From contig NZ_FRCQ01000008.1 in the NCBI RefSeq assembly GCF_900142965.1, forward strand, positions 124,001 to 188,000: a stretch of 64,000 nt of DNA, read 5' to 3'. The first letter of the stretch is position 1. Every line of letters starts with the position of its first letter. Both the position numbers and the translations under genes were made by a program. Shown here piece by piece: positions 35,950 through 47,451 of this stretch. A model generated the notes under the pieces. That model saw only the letters and a list, made by a program, of their open reading frames with translations. It was not told the origin of the DNA and did not search any database. The stretch is from Rhizobacter sp. OV335 (GTDB taxonomy: Bacteria > Pseudomonadota > Gammaproteobacteria > Burkholderiales > Burkholderiaceae_C).

Positions 35950-36558
35950 TCAGCGGCGCGCTGGCGAAGGAACGGGCGCGCGGCACACCAGCCGGATCGC
36001 GACGCGCATGCGCTCGCGGTAGTCGGCGGTGCTGCGGGCGTGGTGCTTGATGCCGTGCGACGCGGCCGACAGGTGCAGCGCCAGGTCCTTGGCGCTGACG
36101 CCGGCGTCTTTCCAGGCGGCGGCGACGCCACTCGACGTCAGCGCGCGCGACAGGTCGGCGACCATCGCCTGCTCCAGCTCGTCGAGCACCGGGCCGACCA
36201 GTTGCGTGGCCGTCGCGAACAGCTCGGCCAGGTGCTCCTGCGGCAGCTCGGTGCCATCGGCCTGCGACTTCAGCGCCATGAAGGCGACCAGCAGGCGCTC
36301 TTCGATCGGCAGCTCGTCGCGCGCCAGCGCCGCGCGCATCGTGGCGCGGCTCTGGCCGATCAGCTGCACGACCACGTCCTTGAACAGCGCCTCCTTGTTG
36401 GCGAAGTGCAGGTAGAGGCCCTGGCGCGACAGGTCGGCCGCACGCGCCAGGTCGTCCATCGAGGTCTTGCGGTAGCCGTAGCGCAGGAAGACGCCGGCCG
36501 CGGCCTGCAGGATGGCGTCGCGGCGGGCGGTGGTCGGCTCGACGGTGTCGGGTGGCAT
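35950..36558 (-). CDS. TetR-family transcriptional regulator
   Basis: 202-aa regulator with an N-terminal TetR helix-turn-helix (ILQAAAGVFLRYGYRKTSMD, then LSRQGLYLHFANKEALF) and a divergent ligand-binding C-terminal domain. ATG 36558 is preferred because an upstream start at 36636 would put the promoter and operator inside the gene. A 20-bp perfect palindrome sits between a TTGACA -35 and a TAAAGT -10 upstream, so strong autoregulation is likely. The metallo-hydrolase gene follows. Confidence 0.92.
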   Translation of the reverse strand: MPPDTVEPTTARRDAILQAAAGVFLRYGYRKTSMDDLARAADLSRQGLYLHFANKEALFKDVVVQLIGQSRATMRAALARDELPIEERLLVAFMALKSQADGTELPQEHLAELFATATQLVGPVLDELEQAMVADLSRALTSSGVAAAWKDAGVSAKDLALHLSAASHGIKHHARSTADYRERMRVAIRLVCRAPVPSPARR

Positions 36559-36607
36559 GGTGCAGGGCTCGAAGCCGGGCGGCTCCAAGCGGTTGATCAG
36601 TTGCATC

Positions 36608-36636
36608 AACTTTACACCATGTGCACATGGTGTCAA
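36608..36636 (-). promoter_or_regulatory. TetR promoter with 20-bp perfect palindromic operator
   Basis: ACACCATGTGCACATGGTGT (36614-36633) is a perfect 20-bp palindrome. On the minus strand a consensus -35 TTGACA (36636-36631) and a -10 TAAAGT (36614-36609), 16 bp apart, bracket it, so the operator fills the spacer. The -35 overlaps the stop codon of the upstream VWA gene. It lies about 56 bp from the TetR start codon. Confidence 0.85.
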
Positions 36637-38168
36637 GTACGCTTCAGCTTCGCCAGCTCGTCCGCCACCAGCTTCACCACCAGCCGGTCCAGCGTCTGCA
36701 CCGAGTACTGCTTCACGTCGTGCGTCGTCTGCGTGCCGGGTCCGCTGGCCGGGTCGGCGGCATCGCGGTAGGTCAGGAATACGAAGCGGCCGGCGGTGTA
36801 CTGCGCCATCTGCCGGTAGATGTACTCGCCGACGGGGTCGAGCCCGCTCGCGCCGACCGCGAACAGCTTGATGCCCTTCGCGAGCGCGGCCTGCATGTCG
36901 GTGTCGTACTGCGGGCCGCCGTAGTCCAGGTGCGGCGGCGCATCGGCCACCAGCACCACCATGCGGGCCGCATCGCGCCGCCAGCTCAGGCCGTGCACCA
37001 CCTCGTGCAGCGCCTCGTTCAGCGCCTCGGGCGTGTCGCCGCCGCCGTTCGCCCGCAACTGGCCGAGCACCTGCTGGAAGCCGCGCAGGTCGTCGGTGAA
37101 GTCCTGCGTGCGGGTCAGGAACGCATCGCCGCGGTCGCGGTAGGCCACCAGCCCCCAGCAGAGGTCAGGCTGCACCGGCAGCTGCGCGATCTGCTGCGCC
37201 ATCGCCAGCATCGAGGTCTTCAGCTTCGCGATCTCGTCGCCCATCGAGCCGGTCGCGTCGACCATGAAGACGAGGTCGAGCCGCGGACGCTGCGCGACCA
37301 CGGCCTGGCCGAGCCGCACCTGCACCGCGCTCGCCTGGCCGCGCTGCAGCAGCGCCCGGCCCTGCACGCCGTTCTTGCGCACCGCGATGCCGAGCGTCCG
37401 GTCCCCCTGCGCGCCTTGCGGCAGGAAGGCGCGCGGGTGCAGCCAGACCCGGCCGGCGGTGTCGGTCCGCGCCCACATCACCGGCTGCGCGAGGCCCGGG
37501 CGCTGGATCGCGACCTCGGCGTCGTGCACCGGATCGCCCTGCGCATCGGTCACCTCCAGCAGGTAGCGCTCGGCGATGTCGCGCTCGCGCACCGGCAGGC
37601 CGGCGTTGCGCTGCCGGTACGCGAGGTACTCGCCGAAGTCGGCGTTGTCGTCGACCATGCCGGCGGTGACGGTCTCGCGCACCGGGCGGGGCTTCGTCGG
37701 CTGCGGTGCAGGCGGTGCCGGCCAGGGCTCGGGTGCGAACGACGCGCTCGGCTCGGGCGCGGGTTTCGCGGCCGGTGCCGCCGGCGCCACGGCGCGCTCG
37801 CGCACCGAATCGGCCGCCGAGCCCGCGGCCATCGCCGGCTCGTCGCGGCGCTCGGGTGCGGCCTTCGATTCGGCCTTCAGCGACTCCCGCTCGATGCGGT
37901 CGGCGCGGCCCAGGCGCCGGTTGGCCTGCTGGCCCGCGCCGCCGGGCACCTCGCGCATCGCCGGCAGGCGGTGGCAGCTGGTCGCAGACGGCGGGCTGAA
38001 CGCGGGCGGTGCATCGTCGAGCTGCGGCGGCGCGTCCTGCCAGACCGGCGGCCAGGGTTCGGCGGCCTGGGCGAGGTTGCCGTCCAGGCTGCCGGCGCAA
38101 GCGGCCAGCAGCAGCGAGGCGATCAGCACCGAAGTGAGCGTGCGGCGCGGGGTCTTCATTGTGTCCAT
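36633..38168 (-). CDS. VWA-domain lipoprotein
   Basis: 511-aa protein with a lipobox LLLAACAGS, a Pro/Ala-rich linker, a PRVRETVTAG... region, and a von Willebrand factor A domain with the MIDAS sequence DATGSMGDE (Asp304) and later GGGDTPEALNEAL. The VWA domain should bind a divalent metal and a protein partner. It is divergent from an ECF sigma factor operon. Two DGE/EYLAYRQRN-type segments before the VWA domain are typical of YfbK-like proteins. It is probably periplasmic and lipid-anchored. Confidence 0.87.
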   Translation of the reverse strand: MDTMKTPRRTLTSVLIASLLLAACAGSLDGNLAQAAEPWPPVWQDAPPQLDDAPPAFSPPSATSCHRLPAMREVPGGAGQQANRRLGRADRIERESLKAESKAAPERRDEPAMAAGSAADSVRERAVAPAAPAAKPAPEPSASFAPEPWPAPPAPQPTKPRPVRETVTAGMVDDNADFGEYLAYRQRNAGLPVRERDIAERYLLEVTDAQGDPVHDAEVAIQRPGLAQPVMWARTDTAGRVWLHPRAFLPQGAQGDRTLGIAVRKNGVQGRALLQRGQASAVQVRLGQAVVAQRPRLDLVFMVDATGSMGDEIAKLKTSMLAMAQQIAQLPVQPDLCWGLVAYRDRGDAFLTRTQDFTDDLRGFQQVLGQLRANGGGDTPEALNEALHEVVHGLSWRRDAARMVVLVADAPPHLDYGGPQYDTDMQAALAKGIKLFAVGASGLDPVGEYIYRQMAQYTAGRFVFLTYRDAADPASGPGTQTTHDVKQYSVQTLDRLVVKLVADELAKLKRT

Positions 38169-38226
38169 GCGGGTCTCCAGGGTTGTCGGAACGTGACCCT
38201 GGCTGACACGCGGCAGCCGGCGCGAT

Positions 38227-38273
38227 GGGGTGAAACCTTCGCGAATCTTTTTCGAGGCCCGTCGTTTCACCCC
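38227..38273. promoter_or_regulatory. Divergent ECF-type promoter elements (inverted GGGGTGAAAC)
   Basis: GGGGTGAAAC (38227-38236) and its exact inverse GTTTCACCCC (38264-38273) face outward-to-inward across the 156-bp gap between the VWA gene and the ECF sigma gene. TGAAAC resembles the -35 element of many ECF sigma promoters, so each arm could drive one of the two divergent units. The -10 elements are not clear. A simple hairpin or a repressor site is the alternative. Confidence 0.45.
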
Positions 38274-38324
38274 GTTGCGCACCGTCGCGCGTATCACCCG
38301 CTGTATCAGGCAGACTGCCATGCC

Positions 38325-38966
38325 ATGCAACCCGGCCTCCCCACTGACACCGACACCAGCGACGACCACCTGATGAGTGCCTATGCGCGCGGCGATGCGG
38401 CCGCCTTCGAAGCCCTGTACACCCGCCACCAGGCCGGGCTGTACCGCTTCGTGCGCCGGCTGCTCGGCAGCGCGCTGTCGGCGCAGGCCGACGAGGTGTT
38501 CCAGGACACCTGGCTGCGCGTGGTCAACGCCCGCGCCAGCTGGCAGCCGCAGGGCGCGAGCTTCCGCACCTGGCTGTTCACGCTGGCGCACCACCGGGTG
38601 ATCGACGTGTGGCGGCGCAGCGGCCGCGAGGTGTCGATCACGACCGACGACGACGAGGCGCCGTGGGAGCCCGACGCGGCGAACGGCGTGCCGTGGCAGC
38701 AGTGGCCGGCGCCGCAGGGCGAGGACATCGCGTTCTGGCGCCGCGCCGGCGAGCGCCTGCTGGCCTGCCTGGAGGAACTGCCGCTGCCGCAGCGCAGCGC
38801 CTTCCTGCTGCACCATGACGACGAGCTGCCGCTGGCCGAGGTGGCGCGTGCGCTCGAGGTCGGCTTCGAGACCGCGAAGACCCGGCTGCGCTATGCGATG
38901 AGCAAGCTGCGCAGTTGCATGGGGGCCTACCTCGCGCCGCTGAACGGCACGGAGGCTTCGCGATGA
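38325..38966 (+). CDS. ECF (sigma-70 family) RNA polymerase sigma factor
   Basis: 213-aa sigma factor. Region 2 includes DDHLMSAYARGDAAAFEALY, then EVFQDTWLRVVNARASW and FRTWLFTLAHHRVIDVWRR. Region 4 includes LEELPLPQRSAFLLHHDDEL, PLAEVARALEVGFETAKTRL and RYAMSKLR. It is overlapped by the next gene (ATGA), the usual sigma/anti-sigma order. The target promoters may include its own, given the TGAAAC arms upstream. Confidence 0.93.
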   Translation: MQPGLPTDTDTSDDHLMSAYARGDAAAFEALYTRHQAGLYRFVRRLLGSALSAQADEVFQDTWLRVVNARASWQPQGASFRTWLFTLAHHRVIDVWRRSGREVSITTDDDEAPWEPDAANGVPWQQWPAPQGEDIAFWRRAGERLLACLEELPLPQRSAFLLHHDDELPLAEVARALEVGFETAKTRLRYAMSKLRSCMGAYLAPLNGTEASR

Positions 38967-40117
38967 GCGACAAGGCCGACATCGAGCGCGATATCGAACG
39001 CGACAGCCACCTGCGGCAGGCGCTGCGCCATGCGCCGGACGCCGATGCGGCGGCGCCGGCGGCGTTGCGCGCGCTGATCCTGCACGAGGCGCAGGCCAAG
39101 GCGCGCGAGGGTCGTGCGGCCATTCCTGCCGCGGCACCGTCGCTGCCGTCGCGGCTGTGGCACTGGATCGGCAGCCCGCGCTTCGCCGGCGCGCTGGCCG
39201 GCGTGGTGGTGATCGGCTTCGCCGGCCTGCTGTGGCGCGAGCGCCCGCCGGAAGAAGCGCTGCCGCCGCGTGCCGCGGTGCAGGCGCCGACGGCGCCCGC
39301 TGCCGAGCCGGCATCCGATCCGTTGGAAAAGAAGAAAGAAGCTGCGGCATCGATGGCGGGCGCGGCCGTGCCCGCACCGGCCGCCGAGCCTGCGCCCCCG
39401 CCAGCACCGGCCCCGTCGGTGCGCAGCGAGAAGCCCAAGCCGCCGCCCACACCGCGGCAGGCTGAAGAGGCGCCGCGACGCGATGCCGTTGCCGATTCGC
39501 CCGGCATCGTGGCCGAGGAATCGACGTTGCAGATGCCACGACCGATGCCCGCGGCGCCGCCACCTGCGGCCGCGCCCGCCCCCGCGCCGCAGTCGCAGGG
39601 CGCGGCGGCCGGTGCGTTGAGCCAGCGCCGCCTGAACGAAAGCCGCGAGCGCAGCAGCGACACGGCTGACCCGAGCTCGCGGTTCGCGGCCGCGAAGGCC
39701 GTCTCGCCCAGCCAGGCTTCCGCGGCCGCGGAAGCGGCTGCGCCTGCGAGCCTGCAGGCCCATTTCGCGGCCAGCCCGGCCATCGCGCAACTGCGTCAGC
39801 AGATCGCCGGCGAAGCGACGCACTGGTACTGGCAACGCCCCGGCGGCCCGCAGCATCCGTTCGACAACACCATCAGCCAATGGCTCGGCCGCCTGGAGGC
39901 CGCGTCACGCGGGCGTTGGCAAAGCCTCGGCAACCTGCGCCCCGCGCCGGGCACCGAGCTGCAGCTGCTGCGCGATGGCGAGGTCACGCAGCGCCTGCAG
40001 CTGACCGACGACGCGTTGCTGTGGGAGCGCCGCGATGTGGGCGAGACGCTGCGTGCGCCGCTCGACGCGGCGACCCTCGCGGCACTGCGCCAGGCACTGG
40101 AGGCGGCGACGCCCTGA
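38963..40117 (+). CDS. Putative membrane anti-sigma factor (atypical)
   Basis: 384-aa protein coupled to the sigma gene. A short N-terminal cytoplasmic helix region (about 1-70), one transmembrane helix (FAGALAGVVVIGFAGLLW, about 75-92), a very long Pro/Ala/Glu-rich periplasmic linker, and a small C-terminal domain with strands (ELQLLRDGEVTQRLQLTDDA) are visible. It has no cysteines in the N-terminal region, so it lacks the zinc-binding HxxxCxxC anti-sigma motif. The role is inferred from position and topology. Confidence 0.75.
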   Translation: MSDKADIERDIERDSHLRQALRHAPDADAAAPAALRALILHEAQAKAREGRAAIPAAAPSLPSRLWHWIGSPRFAGALAGVVVIGFAGLLWRERPPEEALPPRAAVQAPTAPAAEPASDPLEKKKEAAASMAGAAVPAPAAEPAPPPAPAPSVRSEKPKPPPTPRQAEEAPRRDAVADSPGIVAEESTLQMPRPMPAAPPPAAAPAPAPQSQGAAAGALSQRRLNESRERSSDTADPSSRFAAAKAVSPSQASAAAEAAAPASLQAHFAASPAIAQLRQQIAGEATHWYWQRPGGPQHPFDNTISQWLGRLEAASRGRWQSLGNLRPAPGTELQLLRDGEVTQRLQLTDDALLWERRDVGETLRAPLDAATLAALRQALEAATP

Positions 40118-40124
40118 CCATTTC

Positions 40125-40278
40125 CCGTTCGCCCTGAGCTTGTCGAAGGGTCGGGCTGAGCCTGTCGATGCCTTTGCTCGATGCGTGCAGACCCTTCGAC
40201 AGGCTCAGGGCGAACGGGTGGGTGTGATGCGCAGGCTTCGACAGGCTCAGCCCGAACGGGTTTCCCTCAGCCCGAACG
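40125..40278. repeat. REP-like repeat cluster, second locus
   Basis: CCGTTCGCCCTGAGC (40125-40139) and its exact inverse GCTCAGGGCGAACGG (40203-40217) frame this cluster. Further units with changed ends (GGCTCAGCCCGAACGGG near 40243-40260 and CTCAGCCCGAACG near 40266-40278) follow. The 15-mer is identical to that of the 6642-6784 cluster, 33 kb away. It fills the gap between two convergent genes. Confidence 0.85.
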
Positions 40279-40285
40279 TGCCTCT

Positions 40286-41239
40286 TCAGCCCTGCGCGAG
40301 CCAGGCCGCCAGGCCTGCCGTGACACCATCCGCGAAGCGCTGGAACACCGGCTCGACAACGAAGCCCAGGTGCGGCGTCAGCAGCAGGTTCGGCGCGTCG
40401 CGCAGCGGATGGTCGGTCGCCAGCGGTTCGGCGTCGAACACGTCCAGCGCCGCGGCCCCCGGCCGGCCCTGCTTCAGCGCCGCCACCAGCGCATCGGTGT
40501 CGACCAGCGACGCACGCGAGGTGTTCACCAGCACGCTGTCCGACCGCATCGTCGCGAGCCGCTCGGCGTTGATCAGGTGCCGCGTCTCGGCCGTCGGCAC
40601 CAGGTGCAGGCTGACCACCGCCGAGGTGGCCAGCAACTCTTCCAGCGGCAGCGAGCTCGCGCCATGCTGCAGCGCGCGCTGCTCGGTCATGTGCGGGCTC
40701 CAGGTGACGACGTCCATGCCGAAGGCCCGGCCGACGGCGGCCACGCGGCCGCCGATCTCGCCGAGGCCGATCAGCCCCAGCCGCTGGCCGTGCAGCACCG
40801 GCGCGAGCGGCTCGGCCACCTCGCTGCGCCAGCCGCCGGCGCGCAGCCGCGCGCTCGAGACCGCCACCTGCTTCACCGCACCGAGGATCAGCGCCCAGGT
40901 CAGCTCGCAGGTCGCGCTCTTCGACGGGCCCCATTCGGTGTGGTGCACCGGGATGCCGCGCGCCTGCAGCGCCTGCTGGTCGAGCGCGTTGTTGCGAGTG
41001 CCGGTGTAGGCCAGGAAGCGCAGCTTCGGCAACTGCGCCAGCAGCTCGGTGCCGAACGGCGTGCGGTCGCGCATCAGCACGATCGCGTCGGCGTCGCGCA
41101 ATGCATCGAGCAACGCATCGCCGCGCAACGGCGCATGGTGGATCGTCACATCGGCGGCCGCGTCGATCGCGCGCCAGTCGCCGAGCCGACGGAAACTCCG
41201 TTCCCAGTCGTCGAGCGCGACGATGCGCGGCCTCGTCAT
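40286..41239 (-). CDS. D-2-hydroxyacid dehydrogenase (NAD-dependent)
   Basis: 317-aa NAD(P)-dependent oxidoreductase. Rossmann motif GLIGLGEIGGRVAAVGRAFG, catalytic Arg in NTSRASLVD, Glu in DVFDAEPLA and His in LLTPHLGF form the D-hydroxyacid dehydrogenase active site. It would interconvert a 2-hydroxy acid and a 2-keto acid. The ATG overlaps the stop of the MmgE/PrpD gene (ATGA) as the last gene of a four-gene catabolic unit. Confidence 0.92.
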   Translation of the reverse strand: MTRPRIVALDDWERSFRRLGDWRAIDAAADVTIHHAPLRGDALLDALRDADAIVLMRDRTPFGTELLAQLPKLRFLAYTGTRNNALDQQALQARGIPVHHTEWGPSKSATCELTWALILGAVKQVAVSSARLRAGGWRSEVAEPLAPVLHGQRLGLIGLGEIGGRVAAVGRAFGMDVVTWSPHMTEQRALQHGASSLPLEELLATSAVVSLHLVPTAETRHLINAERLATMRSDSVLVNTSRASLVDTDALVAALKQGRPGAAALDVFDAEPLATDHPLRDAPNLLLTPHLGFVVEPVFQRFADGVTAGLAAWLAQG

Positions 41240-42606
41240 GGCCGCGCCAGCGCCGCCAGCGCCTTCAGGTCGGCCGCGCCGCCGACCTGCCAGCAGGCGC
41301 GGATCAGCTCGCTCGTCTTCGCCGCGCCGAGCACCGCATCGGACAAGCCGTGGAACTTGGCCTCGAGCGCCGCATCGCTCATCGGCCGCTGCAGCGAGCC
41401 GATCGCGTGCTCGACGAACACGTGCACGCGGCGCCCGTCGCGCAGCACCGCGGTCACGTCGGCGCTGGCCTCGTCGATGCGGTCATCGACCGTGGCAACC
41501 ACCTTGCGGCGCAGCGCCACCATGTCGGGACGCGTGACCACCGCATCCGAGAACTCCTCCTCCGCCGCATGCCCGAACACCAGGCCGGCCGCGCAGCCGT
41601 GGTACACGCTGAACTTGCCCTGCAGCCCGTCGGCCGGCTCCTTCTTGCCGGTCAGTTCGAGCACCAGCGAATGCACCTTCAGCTCGATGCGCTCGACGTC
41701 TTCCGCGCGCACGCCCTGCTCGCGCAGCTGCACGCAGGCGTCGATGCTCGGGTGGATCACGATGCCGCAGGCGAACGGCTTGTAGCTGTTGAACGAGATC
41801 TCGAAGCGCTCGCCCAGCTCGTCGGTCACCTCGTTCCAGGCGCACTTGGTCGACACCACCTGCGCGAAACCGCGCGGTGCCTCGATCGCCTTCGGGCTGC
41901 TGGTGAAGCCGTGGCGCGCGAGCAGCGCCGACATCAGCCCGGCACGCGCCGCCGCGCCCGGGTGGAACGGCTTGGTCATCGTGCCGAACTGCTCGCGCAG
42001 CCCGACCGGCTGCGACGCCGCGATGCCGAGCGCCATCGCCGTCTGCTGCACGTCCAGCCCGAGCAGCCGCGCGCAACCGGCGGCCGCGCCCAGCATGCCG
42101 GTGGTGCCGGTGATGTGCCAGCCGCGGTCGTAGTGCTCCGGATAGACGGTGTTGCCGAGGCGGCAGGCCACGTCGATGCCGATCACCAGCGCGTCGATCA
42201 GCGCGCGGCCGCTGGCCCCCTGGTGCTCGGCCAGCGCGAGCAACGCCGAGGCCACCGGCCCGGCCGGGTGGATGATGGTCTTCAGGTGCGTGTCGTCGAA
42301 GTCGAAGGTGTGCGAGGTGATGCCGTTGACCAGCGCGGCGCTCGCCATGTCGACGCGCTCGCCGCGGCCGAGCACGGTGGCCTGCGGGGCAGGCTGCAGC
42401 ATGCTGACCGCCGCCAGCGCGGCGTCGGCCGCCTCGTGGCGGGCCGCGCCGACGGCGCAGCCGAGCCAGTTCAGGAAGGTGCGGTGCGCCTCGTGGTCGA
42501 CCGCATCGCTCCAGCCGCGCGACGGGTGTTCGGCGACGAAGCGGGCGAGGATCTGCGTGATGGGCGGGGCGTTGTGGTCGGCGGCGACCTGGGTGTTGCG
42601 GGCCAT
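41236..42606 (-). CDS. MmgE/PrpD-family dehydratase/decarboxylase
   Basis: 456-aa protein of the MmgE/PrpD fold, which includes 2-methylcitrate dehydratase and cis-aconitate decarboxylase. Family blocks are FLNWLGCAVGAARHEAADAA, GLLMSALLARHGF-type segments around the middle (ARAGLMSALLARHGFTSSP), FKPFACG-type YKPFACGIVIHPSID, and GLVFGHAAEEEFSD. Within a tricarboxylate-uptake operon it probably dehydrates or decarboxylates the imported acid. The exact reaction is not predictable. Confidence 0.9.
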   Translation of the reverse strand: MARNTQVAADHNAPPITQILARFVAEHPSRGWSDAVDHEAHRTFLNWLGCAVGAARHEAADAALAAVSMLQPAPQATVLGRGERVDMASAALVNGITSHTFDFDDTHLKTIIHPAGPVASALLALAEHQGASGRALIDALVIGIDVACRLGNTVYPEHYDRGWHITGTTGMLGAAAGCARLLGLDVQQTAMALGIAASQPVGLREQFGTMTKPFHPGAAARAGLMSALLARHGFTSSPKAIEAPRGFAQVVSTKCAWNEVTDELGERFEISFNSYKPFACGIVIHPSIDACVQLREQGVRAEDVERIELKVHSLVLELTGKKEPADGLQGKFSVYHGCAAGLVFGHAAEEEFSDAVVTRPDMVALRRKVVATVDDRIDEASADVTAVLRDGRRVHVFVEHAIGSLQRPMSDAALEAKFHGLSDAVLGAAKTSELIRACWQVGGAADLKALAALARP

Positions 42607-42616
42607 GGCGGTCTCT

Positions 42617-43585
42617 TCAGTTGTCGAGTTGGATGTTGCGCGCCTTGGCCAGCTTGGCCCAGCGCGCGATGTCGTTGCGCATGTAGTCGCCAAACTGCGC
42701 CGGCGTCATCGGCGTCGGCTCGACCGCCTCGACGGCCAGCTTCTCGCGCAGGTCCGGCGCCTTCAGCACGGTCGCCAGCGTCTCGTTGAGCTGGCGCACG
42801 ATAGTTTCCGGCATGCCGGCCGGGCCGACCACGCCGTACCACTGCATCGCATCGAAGCCCTTGAAGCCGGATTCCTCGAGCGTCGGCACGTCCTTGGCCT
42901 GCGGGTGGCGCTTGGTGCCGGTGACGGCCAGCGCGCGCACGCTGCCGCTGCGCAGGTGCGGCATCGCGGCGGCCAGGCCGGGGAACATCGCCTGCGTCTG
43001 CCCGCCGATCAGGTCGGTGAAGGCCGGTGCGATGCCGCGGTACGGCACGTGCACCATGAACGAATCCACCTGCTGCTTGAAGAGCTCCATCGTCAGGTGC
43101 GTCAGCGAACCCGGGCCAGCCGAGCCGTAGGCGACCTTGCCGGGGTTCTTCTTCAGGTAGTCGATGAACTCCTTCAGCGTCTTCACCGGCAGCTGGGCGT
43201 TGACCACCAGCACGTTGGGCGTGGCGCCGATCATGCCGATCGGCGTGAAGTCCTTGACCGCGTCGTACGGCAGCTTGCGCGTGGCCGGGCTGGTGCCGTG
43301 CGTGCCGACATAGCCCTGCATCAGCGTGTAGCCGTCGGGTGCCGCATGGGCAGTGGTTTGTCCGGCGATCACGCCGCCGCCGCCGCCCTGGTTGTCGACC
43401 ACGATGGTCTGGCCGAGCAGCACGCCCCAGCGTTCGGTGACGGTGCGGCCGATCATGTCGCTGCCGCCGCCGGCGGCCACCGGCACGATGTAGCGCAGCG
43501 GCTTGTTCGGGAACCTGGACTGGGCCTGCGCGAAGGCGGGCAGCGCCGAAAGGGCTGCGGCGTGCAGCAGCGAACGTCGTTTCAT
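42617..43585 (-). CDS. Bug-family (TctC-like) solute-binding protein
   Basis: 322-aa periplasmic binding protein with a signal peptide (cleavage after FAQA). Bug/TctC landmarks are FPNKPLRYIVPVAAGGGSDM, GGGGGVIAGQTTAHAAPDGY, VAYGSAGPGSLTHLTMELFK and HVPYRGIAPAFTDLIGGQ. These proteins bind carboxylates. No tctA or tctB permease genes are nearby, which is common for Bug genes. It sits between the GntR regulator (4-bp overlap) and MmgE/PrpD. Confidence 0.95.
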   Translation of the reverse strand: MKRRSLLHAAALSALPAFAQAQSRFPNKPLRYIVPVAAGGGSDMIGRTVTERWGVLLGQTIVVDNQGGGGGVIAGQTTAHAAPDGYTLMQGYVGTHGTSPATRKLPYDAVKDFTPIGMIGATPNVLVVNAQLPVKTLKEFIDYLKKNPGKVAYGSAGPGSLTHLTMELFKQQVDSFMVHVPYRGIAPAFTDLIGGQTQAMFPGLAAAMPHLRSGSVRALAVTGTKRHPQAKDVPTLEESGFKGFDAMQWYGVVGPAGMPETIVRQLNETLATVLKAPDLREKLAVEAVEPTPMTPAQFGDYMRNDIARWAKLAKARNIQLDN

Positions 43586-44289
43586 CGTGTGTCTCCGGTC
43601 TGTTGTGGGGGGATCAGGCGCGCATGCGCGTCGGTGACGTGGGCACGGGCCAGTTGCTCGCAGGCGGCGGCATCGCCCTGGCGCAGCGCCTTCGCGATCT
43701 GCAGGTGCTCGGCGATCGAGATGCGCCGGCCGGCGTCGCCCGACAGGTTGCTCAGGCGCGCCACGTGCAGGCGCTGGATCACGCCGCGGTAGGCATCCAG
43801 CAACTGCCGGTTGCCGACCGCCTCGACGATGGCCCAGTGGAACTTCAGGTTCTCGGCGTAATAGGCCTGCGCGTCGCCGCTGTCGACCGAGGCGTTCATC
43901 ACGCCGATCGCGGCCTCCAGCCGGCGCGCGAGCGGCTGGCGCCGCGCGGCCGGCAGTGCCGCGACGCGCGACGCGGCATAGCCGTCCTGCATCTCGCGCA
44001 GCTCGTACAGCTCGCGCACGTCGATCGCCTCGAGCTGGCGCACGAACACACCGGCGTTCTTGCGCGCGACCACCAGGCCGGAGCTTTCGAGCTCGCGCAG
44101 CGCCTCGCGCACCGGCACCCGCGAGACCTTCAGGCGGGCCGCGATGTCGGGCTCGTTGATGCGCTGGCCGGGCAGCAGCGCGCCATGCAGGATCAGCTCG
44201 AGCACGTCGTCGCGCACCAGCTTGGCGAGGGAGGTGTCGCGCACATCGTTGAGGCGATCGGCGGTGGCGGAAGCGGTCCAGGGCAGCAT
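43582..44289 (-). CDS. GntR-family regulator with FCD domain
   Basis: 235-aa regulator: winged helix ([20 protein letters not shown]) and an FCD ligand-binding domain with metal-binding His positions in [15 protein letters not shown] and [14 protein letters not shown] regulators respond to carboxylic acids, and this one heads the catabolic operon it probably represses. The stop overlaps the next start (ATGA). An operator directly abuts the ATG, so either the transcript has almost no leader or translation starts a few codons later. Confidence 0.92.
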   Translation of the reverse strand: MLPWTASATADRLNDVRDTSLAKLVRDDVLELILHGALLPGQRINEPDIAARLKVSRVPVREALRELESSGLVVARKNAGVFVRQLEAIDVRELYELREMQDGYAASRVAALPAARRQPLARRLEAAIGVMNASVDSGDAQAYYAENLKFHWAIVEAVGNRQLLDAYRGVIQRLHVARLSNLSGDAGRRISIAEHLQIAKALRQGDAAACEQLARAHVTDAHARLIPPQQTGDTR

Positions 44290-44306
44290 TCGTATATCGT
44301 ATACGA
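44290..44306. promoter_or_regulatory. GntR/FCD operator
   Basis: TCGTATA-TCG-TATACGA is a 17-bp inverted repeat, and TCGTATACGA (44297-44306) is a 10-bp perfect palindrome within it. Sites of the TNGTATACNA kind are typical of FCD-type GntR regulators. It touches the regulator start codon (44289), so binding would block transcription and perhaps translation of the operon. Confidence 0.7.
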
Positions 44307-44417
44307 AACGATCGGCGAGCCAGCGGGGTTTGTCAGCATCCCCCGTTCGGCGGAACCCCGCCCTGGGGCCGCGACACGCTGCGCCTTTATGATGTCCGGT
44401 TTCGTGCCTGCGATCCG

Positions 44418-47384
<2,967 letters not shown>

Positions 47385-47451
47385 CGGGAACACCCGCACG
47401 AACAGCGTCACCGGACGTGGCTAGACTGCAGCCCTTCGAGAGGAGCCTGCC

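Noticed and set aside
40118-40285. Small ORFs inside the REP cluster
   Set aside because: They are translations of repeat units, not genes.
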